Counted from the first letter of the stretch, positions 5,699 to 12,877 are shown. The stretch is 15,525 nt of DNA from JBFWWW01 sp050245975 (GCA_050245975.1 JBFWWW010000081.1:1-15525), one strand, 5' to 3'. The notes: generated by a model from the sequence alone, not told the origin. Numbers and translations are program-made.

Positions 5699-5980
5699 TT
5701 ACTTCGACAGGCACTTGCCCTTCTTGTAGTACTTGCCGACGCCGCACTTGCCGGGCGCGGCCTTCGCGCTCTTGGCTTTCTTGGCCTTTTTCGCCTTGGC
5801 CTTCTTGTGCTTCTTGGCCTTCTTCATCTTCTTCTTCGCCGCGATGTGGTCGACGACCGCCTCGGACTGAGCCTTGGACGACGGCGCCAGATAGGTGGCA
5901 GCCTGCAGCCCGGGGGCGGCCGTGAAGGCCATCATCACGGCTGCCGCGACCAGCGACATCAGGAATTTCGAAATGCGCAT
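5699..5980 (-). CDS. Small secreted Lys/Ala-rich protein with C-terminal Cys pair
   Basis: 93-residue exported protein of unknown function. Residues 1-27 form a clear signal peptide (basic MRISK, hydrophobic FLMSLVAAAVMMAFTAAPG, cleavage likely after GLQA). A short linker leads to a Lys/Ala-rich low-complexity tract (about 49-78, KKKMKKAKKHKKAKAKKAKK). The end is KCGVGKYYKKGKCLSK with two cysteines (C79, C90) that could form a disulfide. I recall similar C-terminal C-x(n)-YW/YY-KxGKC motifs in small exported alphaproteobacterial hypotheticals. ATG at 5980 is chosen over the longer frame to 6109 because GGGAGG lies 6-7 nt upstream and it exposes the signal peptide. Own terminator at 5649-5671. 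The polycation could bind nucleic acid, LPS or acidic polymers (inference only). Confidence 0.8.
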   Translation of the reverse strand: MRISKFLMSLVAAAVMMAFTAAPGLQAATYLAPSSKAQSEAVVDHIAAKKKMKKAKKHKKAKAKKAKKAKSAKAAPGKCGVGKYYKKGKCLSK

Positions 5981-6306
5981 GCCAGAACCTCCCAATTCTC
6001 CTGCGAGATAGCTAAGATCGGCTGGAGAATGGGTTGGAAGGTACAGCCCCGACCTTCGTCTCCCGCCCAGCGCGGAACTCACGCTAGAGACGGCGCTCGA
6101 AATGTTCAATCAAGGGCCGATACAATTGGAACCCGTGTGGCAATGAAGTTACATTAGCCTTAACGATCGCAGGTGCCTGCCGAAAGTCCTCGTTCTCCTA
6201 CCGGACGGGGCACATCGCAGGGCGATCATCCACAGCCCGATGGGCATGTTGCACAGCAACAACCCCGTTGGGTCCAAAAGCAACACCTGAGGCCACTGTC
6301 AAACGC
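5981..6306. other. Divergent intergenic region between Lys-rich protein gene and aroC
   Basis: 326 bp, visibly lower in GC than the genes. It should hold the promoters of both neighbours. On the plus strand a weak promoter-like pair is TTGGAA near 6126 and TACATT near 6149. Small hairpins are present (GCAGG-tg-CCTGC, ATCGC-AGG-GCGAT, GTTGC-aca-GCAAC). The plus frame stays open from a TTG at 6268 but is not conserved-looking before the aroC ATG. I see no gene here. Confidence 0.4.
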
Positions 6307-7407
6307 ATGTCGCACAACACCTTCGGACATCTGTTCCGCGTCACGACCTGGGGCGAAAGCCACGGGCCGGCGATCGGCTGCGTGGTGGACGGCTGCCCGC
6401 CCGGGATCGCGCTCGATGCGGCCGAGATCCAGGCCGAACTCGACCGCCGGCGCCCGGGACAGTCGCGCTTCACGACGCAGCGGCGCGAGCCCGACGCGGT
6501 GCGCATCCTGTCCGGCGTGTTCGAGGACGAGGCCGGCCGCCAGGTGACGACCGGCACGCCCATCGCGCTGCAGATCGACAACGTCGACCAGCGCAGCCGC
6601 GACTACGGCGACATCAAGGACACGTTCCGCCCCGGCCACGCCGACATCACCTACTGGCAGAAGTACGGCATCCGCGACTATCGCGGCGGCGGCCGCTCCT
6701 CCGCGCGCGAGACGGCCATGCGCGTCGCGGCCGGCGCGGTTGCGCGCAAGGTCATCGCCGGCGTCACCATCCGCGGCGCGCTGGTGCAGGTCGGCCCGCA
6801 TGCGGTCGATCGCGCGCGCTGGGACTGGGCGGAGGTCGCTCGCAACCCGTTCTTCGCGCCGGACCCCGGCATCGTTCCGGTCTGGACCGAGTACCTCGAC
6901 GGCGTGCGCAAGTCGGGCTCCTCCATCGGCGCCGTGATCGAGATCGTCGCCGAGGGCGTCGCGCCGGGCTGGGGCGCGCCCATCTACGGCAAGCTCGACC
7001 AGGACCTGGCGGCGGCGATGATGAGCATCAACGCGGTGAAGGGCGTGGAGATCGGCGCCGGCATGGCGGCGGCCGCGCTGTCGGGCGAGGAGAACGCCGA
7101 CGAGATCCGCATGGGCAACGACGGGCGGCCGCAGTTCCTGTCCAACAACGCCGGCGGCATCCTCGGCGGCATCTCGACGGGCCAGCCCGTGGTCTGCCGC
7201 TTCGCCGTCAAGCCGACGTCCTCCATCCTGGCGCCGCGCCGCACCATCGACCGCCACGGCCATGAGACCGAGATCGTCACCAAGGGCCGGCACGATCCGT
7301 GCGTCGGCATCCGCGCCGTGCCGGTGGGCGAGGCCATGATGGCGCTCGTGCTCGCCGATCACGTCCTGCGTCATCGCGCCCAGACCGGGCAGGGGGCCAC
7401 CACATGA
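6307..7407 (+). CDS. aroC: Chorismate synthase
   Basis: Converts 5-enolpyruvylshikimate 3-phosphate to chorismate, the last common step of aromatic biosynthesis, using reduced FMN; cytosolic tetramer. 366 residues, standard length. All three family signatures are present: GESHGPAIGCVVDGCPPG near the N-terminus, GGGRSSARETAMRVAAGAVA in the middle (preceded by RPGHADITY), and RHDPCVGIRAVPVGEAM near the C-terminus. ATG at 6307 gives the canonical MSHNTFGHLFRVTTWGESHG start; the upstream TTG at 6268 is rejected. The Shine-Dalgarno is weak (TGAGG, somewhat far). The stop overlaps the next ATG (ATGA), which indicates translational coupling with the HAD gene. Confidence 0.97.
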   Translation: MSHNTFGHLFRVTTWGESHGPAIGCVVDGCPPGIALDAAEIQAELDRRRPGQSRFTTQRREPDAVRILSGVFEDEAGRQVTTGTPIALQIDNVDQRSRDYGDIKDTFRPGHADITYWQKYGIRDYRGGGRSSARETAMRVAAGAVARKVIAGVTIRGALVQVGPHAVDRARWDWAEVARNPFFAPDPGIVPVWTEYLDGVRKSGSSIGAVIEIVAEGVAPGWGAPIYGKLDQDLAAAMMSINAVKGVEIGAGMAAAALSGEENADEIRMGNDGRPQFLSNNAGGILGGISTGQPVVCRFAVKPTSSILAPRRTIDRHGHETEIVTKGRHDPCVGIRAVPVGEAMMALVLADHVLRHRAQTGQGATT

Positions 7408-8132
7408 CCCGGACGACGATCACGCCGCCGCTGCCCGAAGCGCTGCTGTTCGACGTGTTCGGCACCGTCGTCGACTGGCGCAGCAGCATCATCGCCGAGC
7501 TGGAGGCCTTCGGCCGCGCCCGCAACATCACCGCCGACTGGGTCGCCGTCACGGACGACTGGCGCAAGCTCTACCAGCCGTCGATGGAGGAGGTGCGCTC
7601 AGGCCGCCGGCCGTGGACGATCCTCGACGTGCTGCATCGCGAGAGCCTGGACACGCTGATCGACCGACACGGCATCGCCGGGCTGACGGAGGAGGACCGC
7701 GCGCACCTGACGCGGGTCTGGCATCGCCTGAAGCCCTGGCCCGACGTCATCGACGGCCTGAAGCGCCTCAAGACGCGCTTCATCATCGGCACGCTGTCGA
7801 ACGGCAACGTCGGGCTGCTGACGCGCATGGCCAAGAACGTCGGCCTGCCGTGGGACGTGGTGCTGGGCGCGGAGACCGCGCGCGCCTACAAGCCGCTGCG
7901 CGAGGCGTACGTGCGCAGCGCGGAGCTGCTCAACCTGCCGCCGTCCGGCGTCATGCTGGTGGCGGCCCACAACGACGACCTGCGCGCGGCGGCCGCCGCC
8001 GGCCTGCGCACGGCCTTCGTCGCGCGGCCGACGGAATACGGCCCGCACCAGGCCAAGGACTTCAAGGCCGAGCCGGGCTGGGACATCATCACGGACAGTT
8101 TCGGCGGCGTCGCCGATGCGCTCGGCTGCTGA
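7404..8132 (+). CDS. HAD-superfamily type II haloacid dehalogenase-like hydrolase
   Basis: 242-residue cytosolic hydrolase similar to (S)-2-haloacid dehalogenases, which use an Asp nucleophile. Motif I is LLFDVFGTVVDWR with nucleophile D17. Motif II is IIGTLSNGN. The Lys motif lies in AETARAYKPLREAYV, and motif III is MLVAAHNDDLRAAAAAG. The cap domain lies between motifs I and II (about residues 25-110). The ATG at 7404 overlaps the aroC stop by 4 nt, so the two are co-transcribed. The true substrate may be a metabolite rather than a haloacid: many annotated type II dehalogenases have no tested substrate. In-frame extension upstream to 7299 lies inside aroC and is rejected. Confidence 0.9.
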   Translation: MTRTTITPPLPEALLFDVFGTVVDWRSSIIAELEAFGRARNITADWVAVTDDWRKLYQPSMEEVRSGRRPWTILDVLHRESLDTLIDRHGIAGLTEEDRAHLTRVWHRLKPWPDVIDGLKRLKTRFIIGTLSNGNVGLLTRMAKNVGLPWDVVLGAETARAYKPLREAYVRSAELLNLPPSGVMLVAAHNDDLRAAAAAGLRTAFVARPTEYGPHQAKDFKAEPGWDIITDSFGGVADALGC

Positions 8133-8164
8133 GCACGCTGTCAAATCCGGGAGAACCGTAGAGC

Positions 8165-8629
8165 ATGTCCGCATCAACCAGCGTCAACGACCTCATCGTC
8201 CGCCCGCACCACACGGCCTTCAGCTGCAAGGACTGGGACGCGTCGAAATCCTTCTTCGTCGATGTGCTGGGCTTCAAGGTGCTGGGCGAGATGGAGCGGC
8301 GCGACGAGGCGGTGCTGTCCACCATCACCGGCATGCCGGGCGCGGTGTGCCGCTGGGCCATGCTGGAGCTGGGCGGCTATCACATCGAGCTCTTCAAGTG
8401 GCTGAGCCCGGAGGGCCGCGCGCTCGACGTGCGCCAGTGCGACACCGGCTTCACGCACATCTGCTTCCAGGTGAAGGACGCGGCCGAGGTGCATCGCCGG
8501 CTCGTCGCCGCCGGCTACGAGCCGCTGTCGGCGCCGCAGTCCTGCCGCGGCGGCCGCGCGGTGCCCTTCTATTGCAAGGGACCGGAAGGCGCGATCGTCG
8601 AGTTCGTCGAATATCCGTTCGGCGCCTGA
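8165..8629 (+). CDS. VOC family protein (glyoxalase/dioxygenase fold)
   Basis: 154-residue vicinal-oxygen-chelate protein made of two beta-alpha-beta-beta-beta modules. Potential metal ligands sit at canonical positions: H16 (RPHHTAFSC), E75 (YHIELFKW), H98 (FTHICFQV) and E146 (AIVEFVEY). This resembles glyoxalase I or methylmalonyl-CoA epimerase-type sites. The phrase GPEGAIVEFVEYP is typical of the C-terminal strand. Start ATG at 8165 follows GGGAGAA by about 9 nt. It lies 32 bp after the HAD gene and may belong to the aroC transcript. Substrate unknown. Confidence 0.88.
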   Translation: MSASTSVNDLIVRPHHTAFSCKDWDASKSFFVDVLGFKVLGEMERRDEAVLSTITGMPGAVCRWAMLELGGYHIELFKWLSPEGRALDVRQCDTGFTHICFQVKDAAEVHRRLVAAGYEPLSAPQSCRGGRAVPFYCKGPEGAIVEFVEYPFGA

Positions 8630-8824
8630 GGGCGCGAATTCCCGTTCTCAAGGTGTCCGCGGCGCGCTAGTCTGGGCCACGGCCCGGAGGCGGCCGGCAG
8701 CCTGCACCCCGATGGGGATGGCGAACGCCTCCGACGACGCGACCTCACCCGTTTCGATCATCGGGCGAAGGCGTTGGCAACGCAGGCACCAGCGAAGGCT
8801 TCGCCGTGATGAAAGGAACGGACC

Positions 8825-9382
8825 ATGCGCGATTATCGCGACGCCAAGATTATGGCCAAAGCCCTGCGTGAGGGGCTCGCCGGCCGCAACGTCAGCCTCA
8901 CCCACAGCGAAGCGCTCGAGATCGTGGCGCAGCAGTTCGGGCTCAAGAGCTGGAACGTGCTGGCGGCAAAACTCGAGCCCGCGGCGCCCGCGGACGAGGG
9001 GGGCATCGCCTTCGAGCAGGCCATCCCCATCGTGCGCATCTTCGACGTGCCCAAGGCGCACGAGTTCTACCTCGGCTTCCTCGGCTTCACCGTCGACTGG
9101 GAGCACCGCTTCGGCGACAACTTCCCGCTCTACACGCAGGTCTCGCGCGCCGGCCTGAAGCTGCACCTGTCGGAGCACGCCGGCGACGGCACGCCGGGCG
9201 GCAACATGTGCGTCTTCATGACGGGCATCCGCGCCTTCCAGCGCGAGCTCATCGCCAAGGACTACCGCTACATGAAGCCGGGGCTGGAGGACGAAGGCAC
9301 GCGGCTCGAGCTGCAGGTCTACGATCCCTTCAACAACCGCATCCGCTTCATGGAGCACAAGGTGGCGCACAAGGAGGCGTAG
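8825..9382 (+). CDS. Glyoxalase superfamily protein with N-terminal helical domain and VOC domain
   Basis: 185 residues in two parts. Residues 1-50 (MRDYRDAKIMAKALREGL ... SLTHSEALEIVAQQFGLKSWNVLAAKL) are a helical module I recognise as common at the N-terminus of glyoxalase-related proteins in proteobacteria. Residues 66-180 form a VOC domain (AIPIVRIFDVPKAHEFYLGFLGFTVDWEH ... RLELQVYDPFNNRIRFMEH), similar to bleomycin-resistance-type proteins. The DPFNNRIRF end is characteristic. Start ATG at 8825 follows AAAGGAA by 6-7 nt. It is separated from the previous VOC gene by 195 bp with no recognisable gene, so it may have its own promoter. The biochemical role is unknown. Confidence 0.88.
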   Translation: MRDYRDAKIMAKALREGLAGRNVSLTHSEALEIVAQQFGLKSWNVLAAKLEPAAPADEGGIAFEQAIPIVRIFDVPKAHEFYLGFLGFTVDWEHRFGDNFPLYTQVSRAGLKLHLSEHAGDGTPGGNMCVFMTGIRAFQRELIAKDYRYMKPGLEDEGTRLELQVYDPFNNRIRFMEHKVAHKEA

Positions 9383-9392
9383 GCGCGCGCCG

Positions 9393-9435
9393 GCGCGGTG
9401 ACGGCTTACGGTGACCGCTTGCGCGGTGACGGCTT
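9393..9435 (+). repeat. 15-bp direct repeat after the VOC gene
   Basis: GCGCGGTGACGGCTT occurs at 9393-9407 and 9421-9435, 28 bp apart. The sequence between is a variant of the same motif (ACGGTGACCGCTT). Non-coding, in the 280-bp gap before the methyltransferase. Confidence 0.6.
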
Positions 9436-9482
9436 GCGGGATGACGGGTGGAGGGCTTGCGCGCTCCTTGCGCACTCCCCCT

Positions 9483-9591
9483 TGTCATCCCGGAGGCCGC
9501 GCAGCGGCCATCCGGGACCCAGCGACACGGGCGAGGGCGTGCACTTGGCTCCTGGGTCCCCGCTCTCCGCTGCGCTCCGGCGGGGATGACA
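9483..9591 (-). repeat. Composite ~110-bp palindromic element, copy 2 (inverted orientation)
   Basis: Type-2 unit at 9483-9522, 29-bp spacer, inverted type-1 unit at 9552-9591. Relative to copy 1 the whole element is flipped. The type-2 unit is identical to the reverse complement of 5061-5100 (40/40). The type-1 unit is identical to the reverse complement of 15189-15228 (40/40). The spacer, read on the minus strand, begins GAGCCAA like copy 1. Confidence 0.85.
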
Positions 9592-9600
9592 GGTGGGGGT

Positions 9601-9660
9601 GCGTCGACGGGAGTGACGGGAGGCGATGATGGGAGACGATGACGGGACGGAGATGACGGG
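9601..9660. repeat. Degenerate GATGACGGG-rich tract
   Basis: Short imperfect repeats of (G)GATGACGGG/GGATGATGGGA fill the 60 bp just downstream of the methyltransferase stop. They look like decayed ends (GGGATGACAGG) of the neighbouring palindromic element. No gene or clear terminator. Confidence 0.4.
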
Positions 9661-9662
9661 GG

Positions 9663-10730
9663 CTAGGGCTTGCGCCAGGTCATGACCTTCGACAGGAAGG
9701 CCGTCGTCGTCGTCTCGGGGCGCAGGCCTGCGTCCGCGAACACGCGCGCCAGGTCGTCGAGCGCGTAGCCGCGGAAATAGGGCTCGTGGAAGCGCACGGG
9801 GAAGGCTTCGAGCAGCCCGTCGTAGGCGGGCCTGTCGCCCATCTGCAGGCTGTCGACGAACACGAGCAGGCCGCCGGGCCTGAGGATGCGCGCCATCTCG
9901 CGCGCGACGCGGCGGCGCACGTCGGGCGGCAGCTCGTGGAAGAGGAAGATGGTGGTGACGATGTCCTGGCTCGCATCATCGAGCGGCATGGCCTCCGCAT
10001 TGGCGGCGATCAGCTCCGCCGGGCGCAGGCCGCGCAGATGGCGGGCCGCCTCGTCGAGATAGCGCCGCGACAGATCGAGGCCCGTCAGGTTCAGCGCCGG
10101 CCAGGCGCGCCGCACCTGGCGCAGGAAGCGGCCCGTGCCGCAGGCGACGTCGCATAGCGCGAGGCGGCGCTGGTCGCGGCCGGCGATGAAGCGGGCGATG
10201 GGTTTCAGCGCCGCGCGCCGCATGGGCGCCGCCGCGCCGAAGAACAGCGTCTCCACCTGCACGTCATAGAGGCGCGCGCTGTCCTCCGTCAGGTAGCCGC
10301 CGGTCTGGAAATGGAAGTCCTGCGCGAAATAGTCGGGCAGCCCCTCCGCCTCGGGCATGGTGCGCGCCGTGCCGGCATCGCGGTCGTGGCGGCGGCGCAG
10401 CGCGCCGGGAAGGTCGGCGAACATGGACCGCACGCGGGCGAGGTGATCGAGCGGCCGCTCGTCGTCCTCCATGGCGGGATAGAGCCCGTCGCGCACGGCC
10501 GCCGCGTCGGCGAGCAGCAGCGAACCGAGATCGGCGAACAGCTCGCGCTGCGACGGCACGGGCCGCGACGGCACCACTTTCGGGCGCGCCGGCCCGATGC
10601 GGCCGGCCTCCCGCTCCAGCAGCCGGTTGAGGCCGTAGAACCAGCCGATGCGCATCGCCTGCGCCGTCAGGTGCGCCGCTGCCGAGAGGGGATGGGCCAT
10701 GCCGGGGTGCTCCGCGTTGTCCGGCTGCAT
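9663..10730 (-). CDS. Class I SAM-dependent methyltransferase
   Basis: 355 residues. The N-terminal ~150 residues are helical and unassigned (MRIGWFYGLNRLLEREAGRIG ... PDYFAQDFHFQTGGYLTEDSARLYDVQVE). The C-terminal part is a Methyltransf_11/25-type Rossmann fold: SAM motif I LALCDVACGTGRFLRQV, motif II acidic LTGLDLSRRYLDEA, ANAEAMPLDDASQDIVTTIFLFHELPPDVR, then MARILRPGGLLVFVDSLQ. The YLTEDSARLYDVQVETLF segment resembles UbiE-like small-molecule methyltransferases acting on lipids or quinones (inference). Start at 10730 is the longest; the ATG at 10700 (MAHPLSAAA) is a plausible alternative. It lies 51 bp behind the DUF1127 gene on the same strand and is probably co-transcribed. Confidence 0.88.
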   Translation of the reverse strand: MQPDNAEHPGMAHPLSAAAHLTAQAMRIGWFYGLNRLLEREAGRIGPARPKVVPSRPVPSQRELFADLGSLLLADAAAVRDGLYPAMEDDERPLDHLARVRSMFADLPGALRRRHDRDAGTARTMPEAEGLPDYFAQDFHFQTGGYLTEDSARLYDVQVETLFFGAAAPMRRAALKPIARFIAGRDQRRLALCDVACGTGRFLRQVRRAWPALNLTGLDLSRRYLDEAARHLRGLRPAELIAANAEAMPLDDASQDIVTTIFLFHELPPDVRRRVAREMARILRPGGLLVFVDSLQMGDRPAYDGLLEAFPVRFHEPYFRGYALDDLARVFADAGLRPETTTTAFLSKVMTWRKP

Positions 10731-10781
10731 CTAGCCATGAAATGTGGCCAAGCCGAAGCCCGGTTGCGGCGGGTCGTGGGT

Positions 10782-10991
10782 TCAATCCTGCCAGAACCAC
10801 TTCCGGCATTCGCGGGCCCGGATACGCTCCGAGAGGGCGACATCGGCCAGCAGGTGGGGATCGAGCGCGCTCAGCGCCTGGCGGGTGCGGGCGCGCCGCA
10901 GCCAGAGGTCGAGGAGCGCCAGCCAGTCCGTCGTGCCGAAGTCCTCGGACACAACCGGATGCGCCGCTGCGTGGGTGTGATGGTTCGTCAT
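10782..10991 (-). CDS. DUF1127 domain small protein
   Basis: 69-residue protein. The C-terminal half (LALLDLWLRRARTRQALSALDPHLLADVALSERIRARECRKWFWQD) is a DUF1127/YjiS-like module: a Trp-containing amphipathic helix, then an L-x-x-L-D-x-x-x-L-x-D-[IV]-[GA]-[LI] core and an Arg-rich end. In alphaproteobacteria some DUF1127 proteins bind RNA and affect phosphate and carbon metabolism and sRNA maturation (established for some members, not tested here). The N-terminal His-rich stretch TNHHTHAAAH is variable. ATG at 10991 has GGAG 9 nt upstream. It heads the transcript that includes the methyltransferase. Confidence 0.85.
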   Translation of the reverse strand: MTNHHTHAAAHPVVSEDFGTTDWLALLDLWLRRARTRQALSALDPHLLADVALSERIRARECRKWFWQD

Positions 10992-11161
10992 GGCTCGTGC
11001 TCCTGTCCGTTGTCGTGGAGCGACGATGCACGGGCGCGGCCGCGCGATGCTGCGGCGGCGGCCGAAGTCTCGCGCAAGGCCGACGCTGCTGTGAGGCGCA
11101 TTCACCGGGCTGTGAGACAAATTCAATCGAACCGCCGGGGCCTTGCGGCTAGGGTGCGCGC

Positions 11162-11202
11162 CCGGCCCTCGATGACCGGCCCTCGATGCTGGCCCCTCGA
11201 TG
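11162..11202 (+). repeat. 14-bp tandem repeat with three ATGs upstream of the PNPOx-like gene
   Basis: CCGGCCCTCGATG (11162-11174), CCGGCCCTCGATG (11176-11188) and CTGGCCCCTCGATG (11189-11202). The period is 14 bp, so the three ATGs (11172, 11186, 11200) fall in three different frames. The last is the longest in-frame start of the downstream gene. Confidence 0.7.
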
Positions 11203-11214
11203 AGGATCACCGCG

Positions 11215-11859
11215 ATGCCGCCCACTTCGCCGCCCACCCCGCCAACGGCCAGCGATGCCGTCTTCTCGCCCTCCGTCAAGGCGGTGCAGACCGAGCGCGG
11301 CTCGCGCGCGGCCTTCGCGCGCCGCGACGAGACGGGCGGCTGGCCGACGGTGCTCTCGGCCGACCTGGCGGCGTTCCTGGGCGAGGTGCGGTCGTTCTAT
11401 CTCGCCACCGCCAGCGCCGACGGCCAGCCCTATGTGCAGCATCGCGGCGGTCCGCCGGGATTCCTGCGCGTGCTCGACGAGCGCACGCTCGCCTTCGCCG
11501 ACTTCAAGGGCAACCGGCAGTTCATCACCACCGGCAACCTGCGCGACAACCCGCGCGCCTTCATCTTCATCATGGACTATGCGCGCCGCCTGCGCGTGAA
11601 GCTGTGGGGCCGGGCGCGGGTCGTGACGGACGACGCGGCGCTGGCGGCACGGCTGTGGCCGGACGGCTACAAGGCGCGGCCGGAGCAGGTGATCGCGTTC
11701 GAGCTGGCGACCTGGGACACCAACTGCAACCAGCACATCCCGCAGCTCTTTCCGGCCGAGGACGTGGCGCACACGATCACGACGTTTCAGGCGCGCATCC
11801 GCGAGCTGGAAGCCGAGGTGGCGGCCCTCAAGGCTGCAGCGGCCGCGACCGGGGCGTGA
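11215..11859 (+). CDS. Pyridoxamine 5-phosphate oxidase-fold protein (flavin-binding split barrel)
   Basis: About 214 residues. The core FYLATASADGQPYVQHRGGPPGFLRVLDERTLAFADFKGNRQFITTGNLRDNPRAFIFIMDY is a PNPOx-like split barrel, a fold binding FMN, heme or F420. The following RLRVKLWGRARVV strand and DTNCNQHIPQLFPAEDV segment are typical of a bacterial subfamily of unknown activity, distinct from PdxH. The end (ARIRELEAEVAALKAAAAA) is a short coiled coil. I prefer ATG 11215, with GAGG (11202-11205) 9 nt upstream, over ATG 11200, which lies in a tandem repeat and lacks a Shine-Dalgarno. Divergent from the DUF1127 gene. It likely acts as a cytosolic oxidoreductase or cofactor-binding protein. 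Confidence 0.87.
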   Translation: MPPTSPPTPPTASDAVFSPSVKAVQTERGSRAAFARRDETGGWPTVLSADLAAFLGEVRSFYLATASADGQPYVQHRGGPPGFLRVLDERTLAFADFKGNRQFITTGNLRDNPRAFIFIMDYARRLRVKLWGRARVVTDDAALAARLWPDGYKARPEQVIAFELATWDTNCNQHIPQLFPAEDVAHTITTFQARIRELEAEVAALKAAAAATGA

Positions 11860-11900
11860 TAGTCTGTCCGCGTCGCGCCGCCGTTCCGTGAGCCCGCCGG

Positions 11901-12410
11901 ATGTCCCTGCCGCAAGCCGCGCCCGAGTACGGCACCACCGCGCTGCGTGCCGTGGCCGCGCTGATCGCCGGCACGATAACGGGCGGCGTTCTGGTTGCGG
12001 GATTTGCCATCGCCTCGGGCACGCTCCGGCCGGAGAGCGTGATCGCCGACTTTACCGTGATCTTCATTGCCGCCGCCGTCGTGTGGGCGGGTGGCCTGTT
12101 CCTCGCCGCGCCCCTGCCGTGGATCGTGCTGCACCGGTTGGGGTGGCGCAGGTGGCCGGTCGCCGTCGCGCTCGGGGCGGTGCTGTCGTTCCTGGCGGTC
12201 CTCGGCCTGATGACGAACGCCTTCGGGCTGATCCCGTGGGACGGCATCTCCGTTGCGGACAACGACGGGCCGATGTGGACCGATGGACGCATCACCGCGC
12301 ACGGTTGGGCCGACGCGCTGGACGTCGCCGCGCTGTGCGGCGCGGCCGGCACCGTGGTGGGGTTCGTCGTCTGGCGCGTCGCCTACCGGCGTGCGGCTAG
12401 CACTTCTTGA
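11901..12410 (+). CDS. Hypothetical inner-membrane protein, four predicted helices
   Basis: 169 residues, not recognised. Four hydrophobic segments: about 17-40 (VAALIAGTITGGVLVAGFAI), 50-76 (FTVIFIAAAVVWAGGLFLAA), 88-108 (VAVALGAVLSFLAVLGLM) and 140-160 (VAALCGAAGTVVGFVVW). A polar loop with NDNGPMWTDGR-like residues lies between the third and fourth. Positive charges (HRLGWRR, WRVAYRR) suggest cytoplasmic loops after segments 2 and 4. Start ATG at 11901. It follows the PNPOx-like gene by 41 bp on the same strand, so it may be co-transcribed. Its last 14 bp overlap the tail of the convergent ClpP-like gene. Good codon bias supports a real gene; function unknown. Confidence 0.75.
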   Translation: MSLPQAAPEYGTTALRAVAALIAGTITGGVLVAGFAIASGTLRPESVIADFTVIFIAAAVVWAGGLFLAAPLPWIVLHRLGWRRWPVAVALGAVLSFLAVLGLMTNAFGLIPWDGISVADNDGPMWTDGRITAHGWADALDVAALCGAAGTVVGFVVWRVAYRRAASTS

Positions 12411-12798
12411 AATAACGGTAGATGTCGGGCGCGCGCATCCAGATGAAGCTCTCGCGCAGGCCGCCGTGCCGGTCGATCCAGGCCGTGATGTCGGACGCGT
12501 AGGCCGCCCGCAGCGTCGCCGTCGCCTGCGGCAGCCTGGCGAGATGGAAGCCGAACGAGGCGTTGGGCGTCACGCAGATGCGGCTGCGCGGGATGTGGCC
12601 CAGCAGCACGGTGCAGGCCGACTGGCACGGACCGACAATGCGGACGTTGACGCCGCGCGCGGCGAGCGCCTGCCAGCGCGCGTTGTAGGCCGAGACCTTG
12701 CCGCCGTGGTTGTCCGAGACGTTGATGGTCTCGGCCATCGCCGGGGCACACATCGCAAAGGCAAGCAGCGTTCCGAACGCAAGGCGTCGCAATGCCAT
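12397..12798 (-). CDS. Secreted ClpP/SppA-fold-like protein (putative periplasmic serine hydrolase)
   Basis: 133 residues. Signal peptide 1-22 (MALRRLAFGTLLAFAMCAPAMA). The mature part has a short crotonase/ClpP-like pattern: GGKVSAYNARWQALAARGVNVRIVGPCQSACTVLLGHIPRSRICVTPNASFGFHLAR. S60 in GPCQSACT sits where ClpP/SppA-type enzymes carry the nucleophile, and H85 in GFH where the catalytic His would be. C58 and C75 could pair in the periplasm. I recall similar short GxCxSACT proteins as common uncharacterised alphaproteobacterial proteins. It is much shorter than ClpP (~200 residues), so either a minimal enzyme or a binding protein. ATG at 12798; a moderate GGGAGAATG-type upstream region is present. 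Tail overlaps the convergent membrane protein gene. Confidence 0.8.
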   Translation of the reverse strand: MALRRLAFGTLLAFAMCAPAMAETINVSDNHGGKVSAYNARWQALAARGVNVRIVGPCQSACTVLLGHIPRSRICVTPNASFGFHLARLPQATATLRAAYASDITAWIDRHGGLRESFIWMRAPDIYRYFKKC

Positions 12799-12877
12799 GG
12801 CGCATTCTCCCGTGCTGATTGTCAGAGGTCAGGATGGCCGCGAGCCTAGCGGTCCGTCCCGCCGCCGGCAAGACGAA

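Noticed and set aside
10770..10796. tRNA T-arm-like sequence (GTGGGTTCAATCCTGCC)
   Set aside because: The loop is one base short for a proper T-arm, no acceptor or anticodon arm is near, and the bases encode the WFWQD C-terminus and stop of the DUF1127 protein.
10311..11891. 526-residue plus-strand frame across the methyltransferase, DUF1127 and PNPOx-like genes
   Set aside because: Overlaps three recognised genes in other frames; low-complexity Arg/Ala-rich translation.
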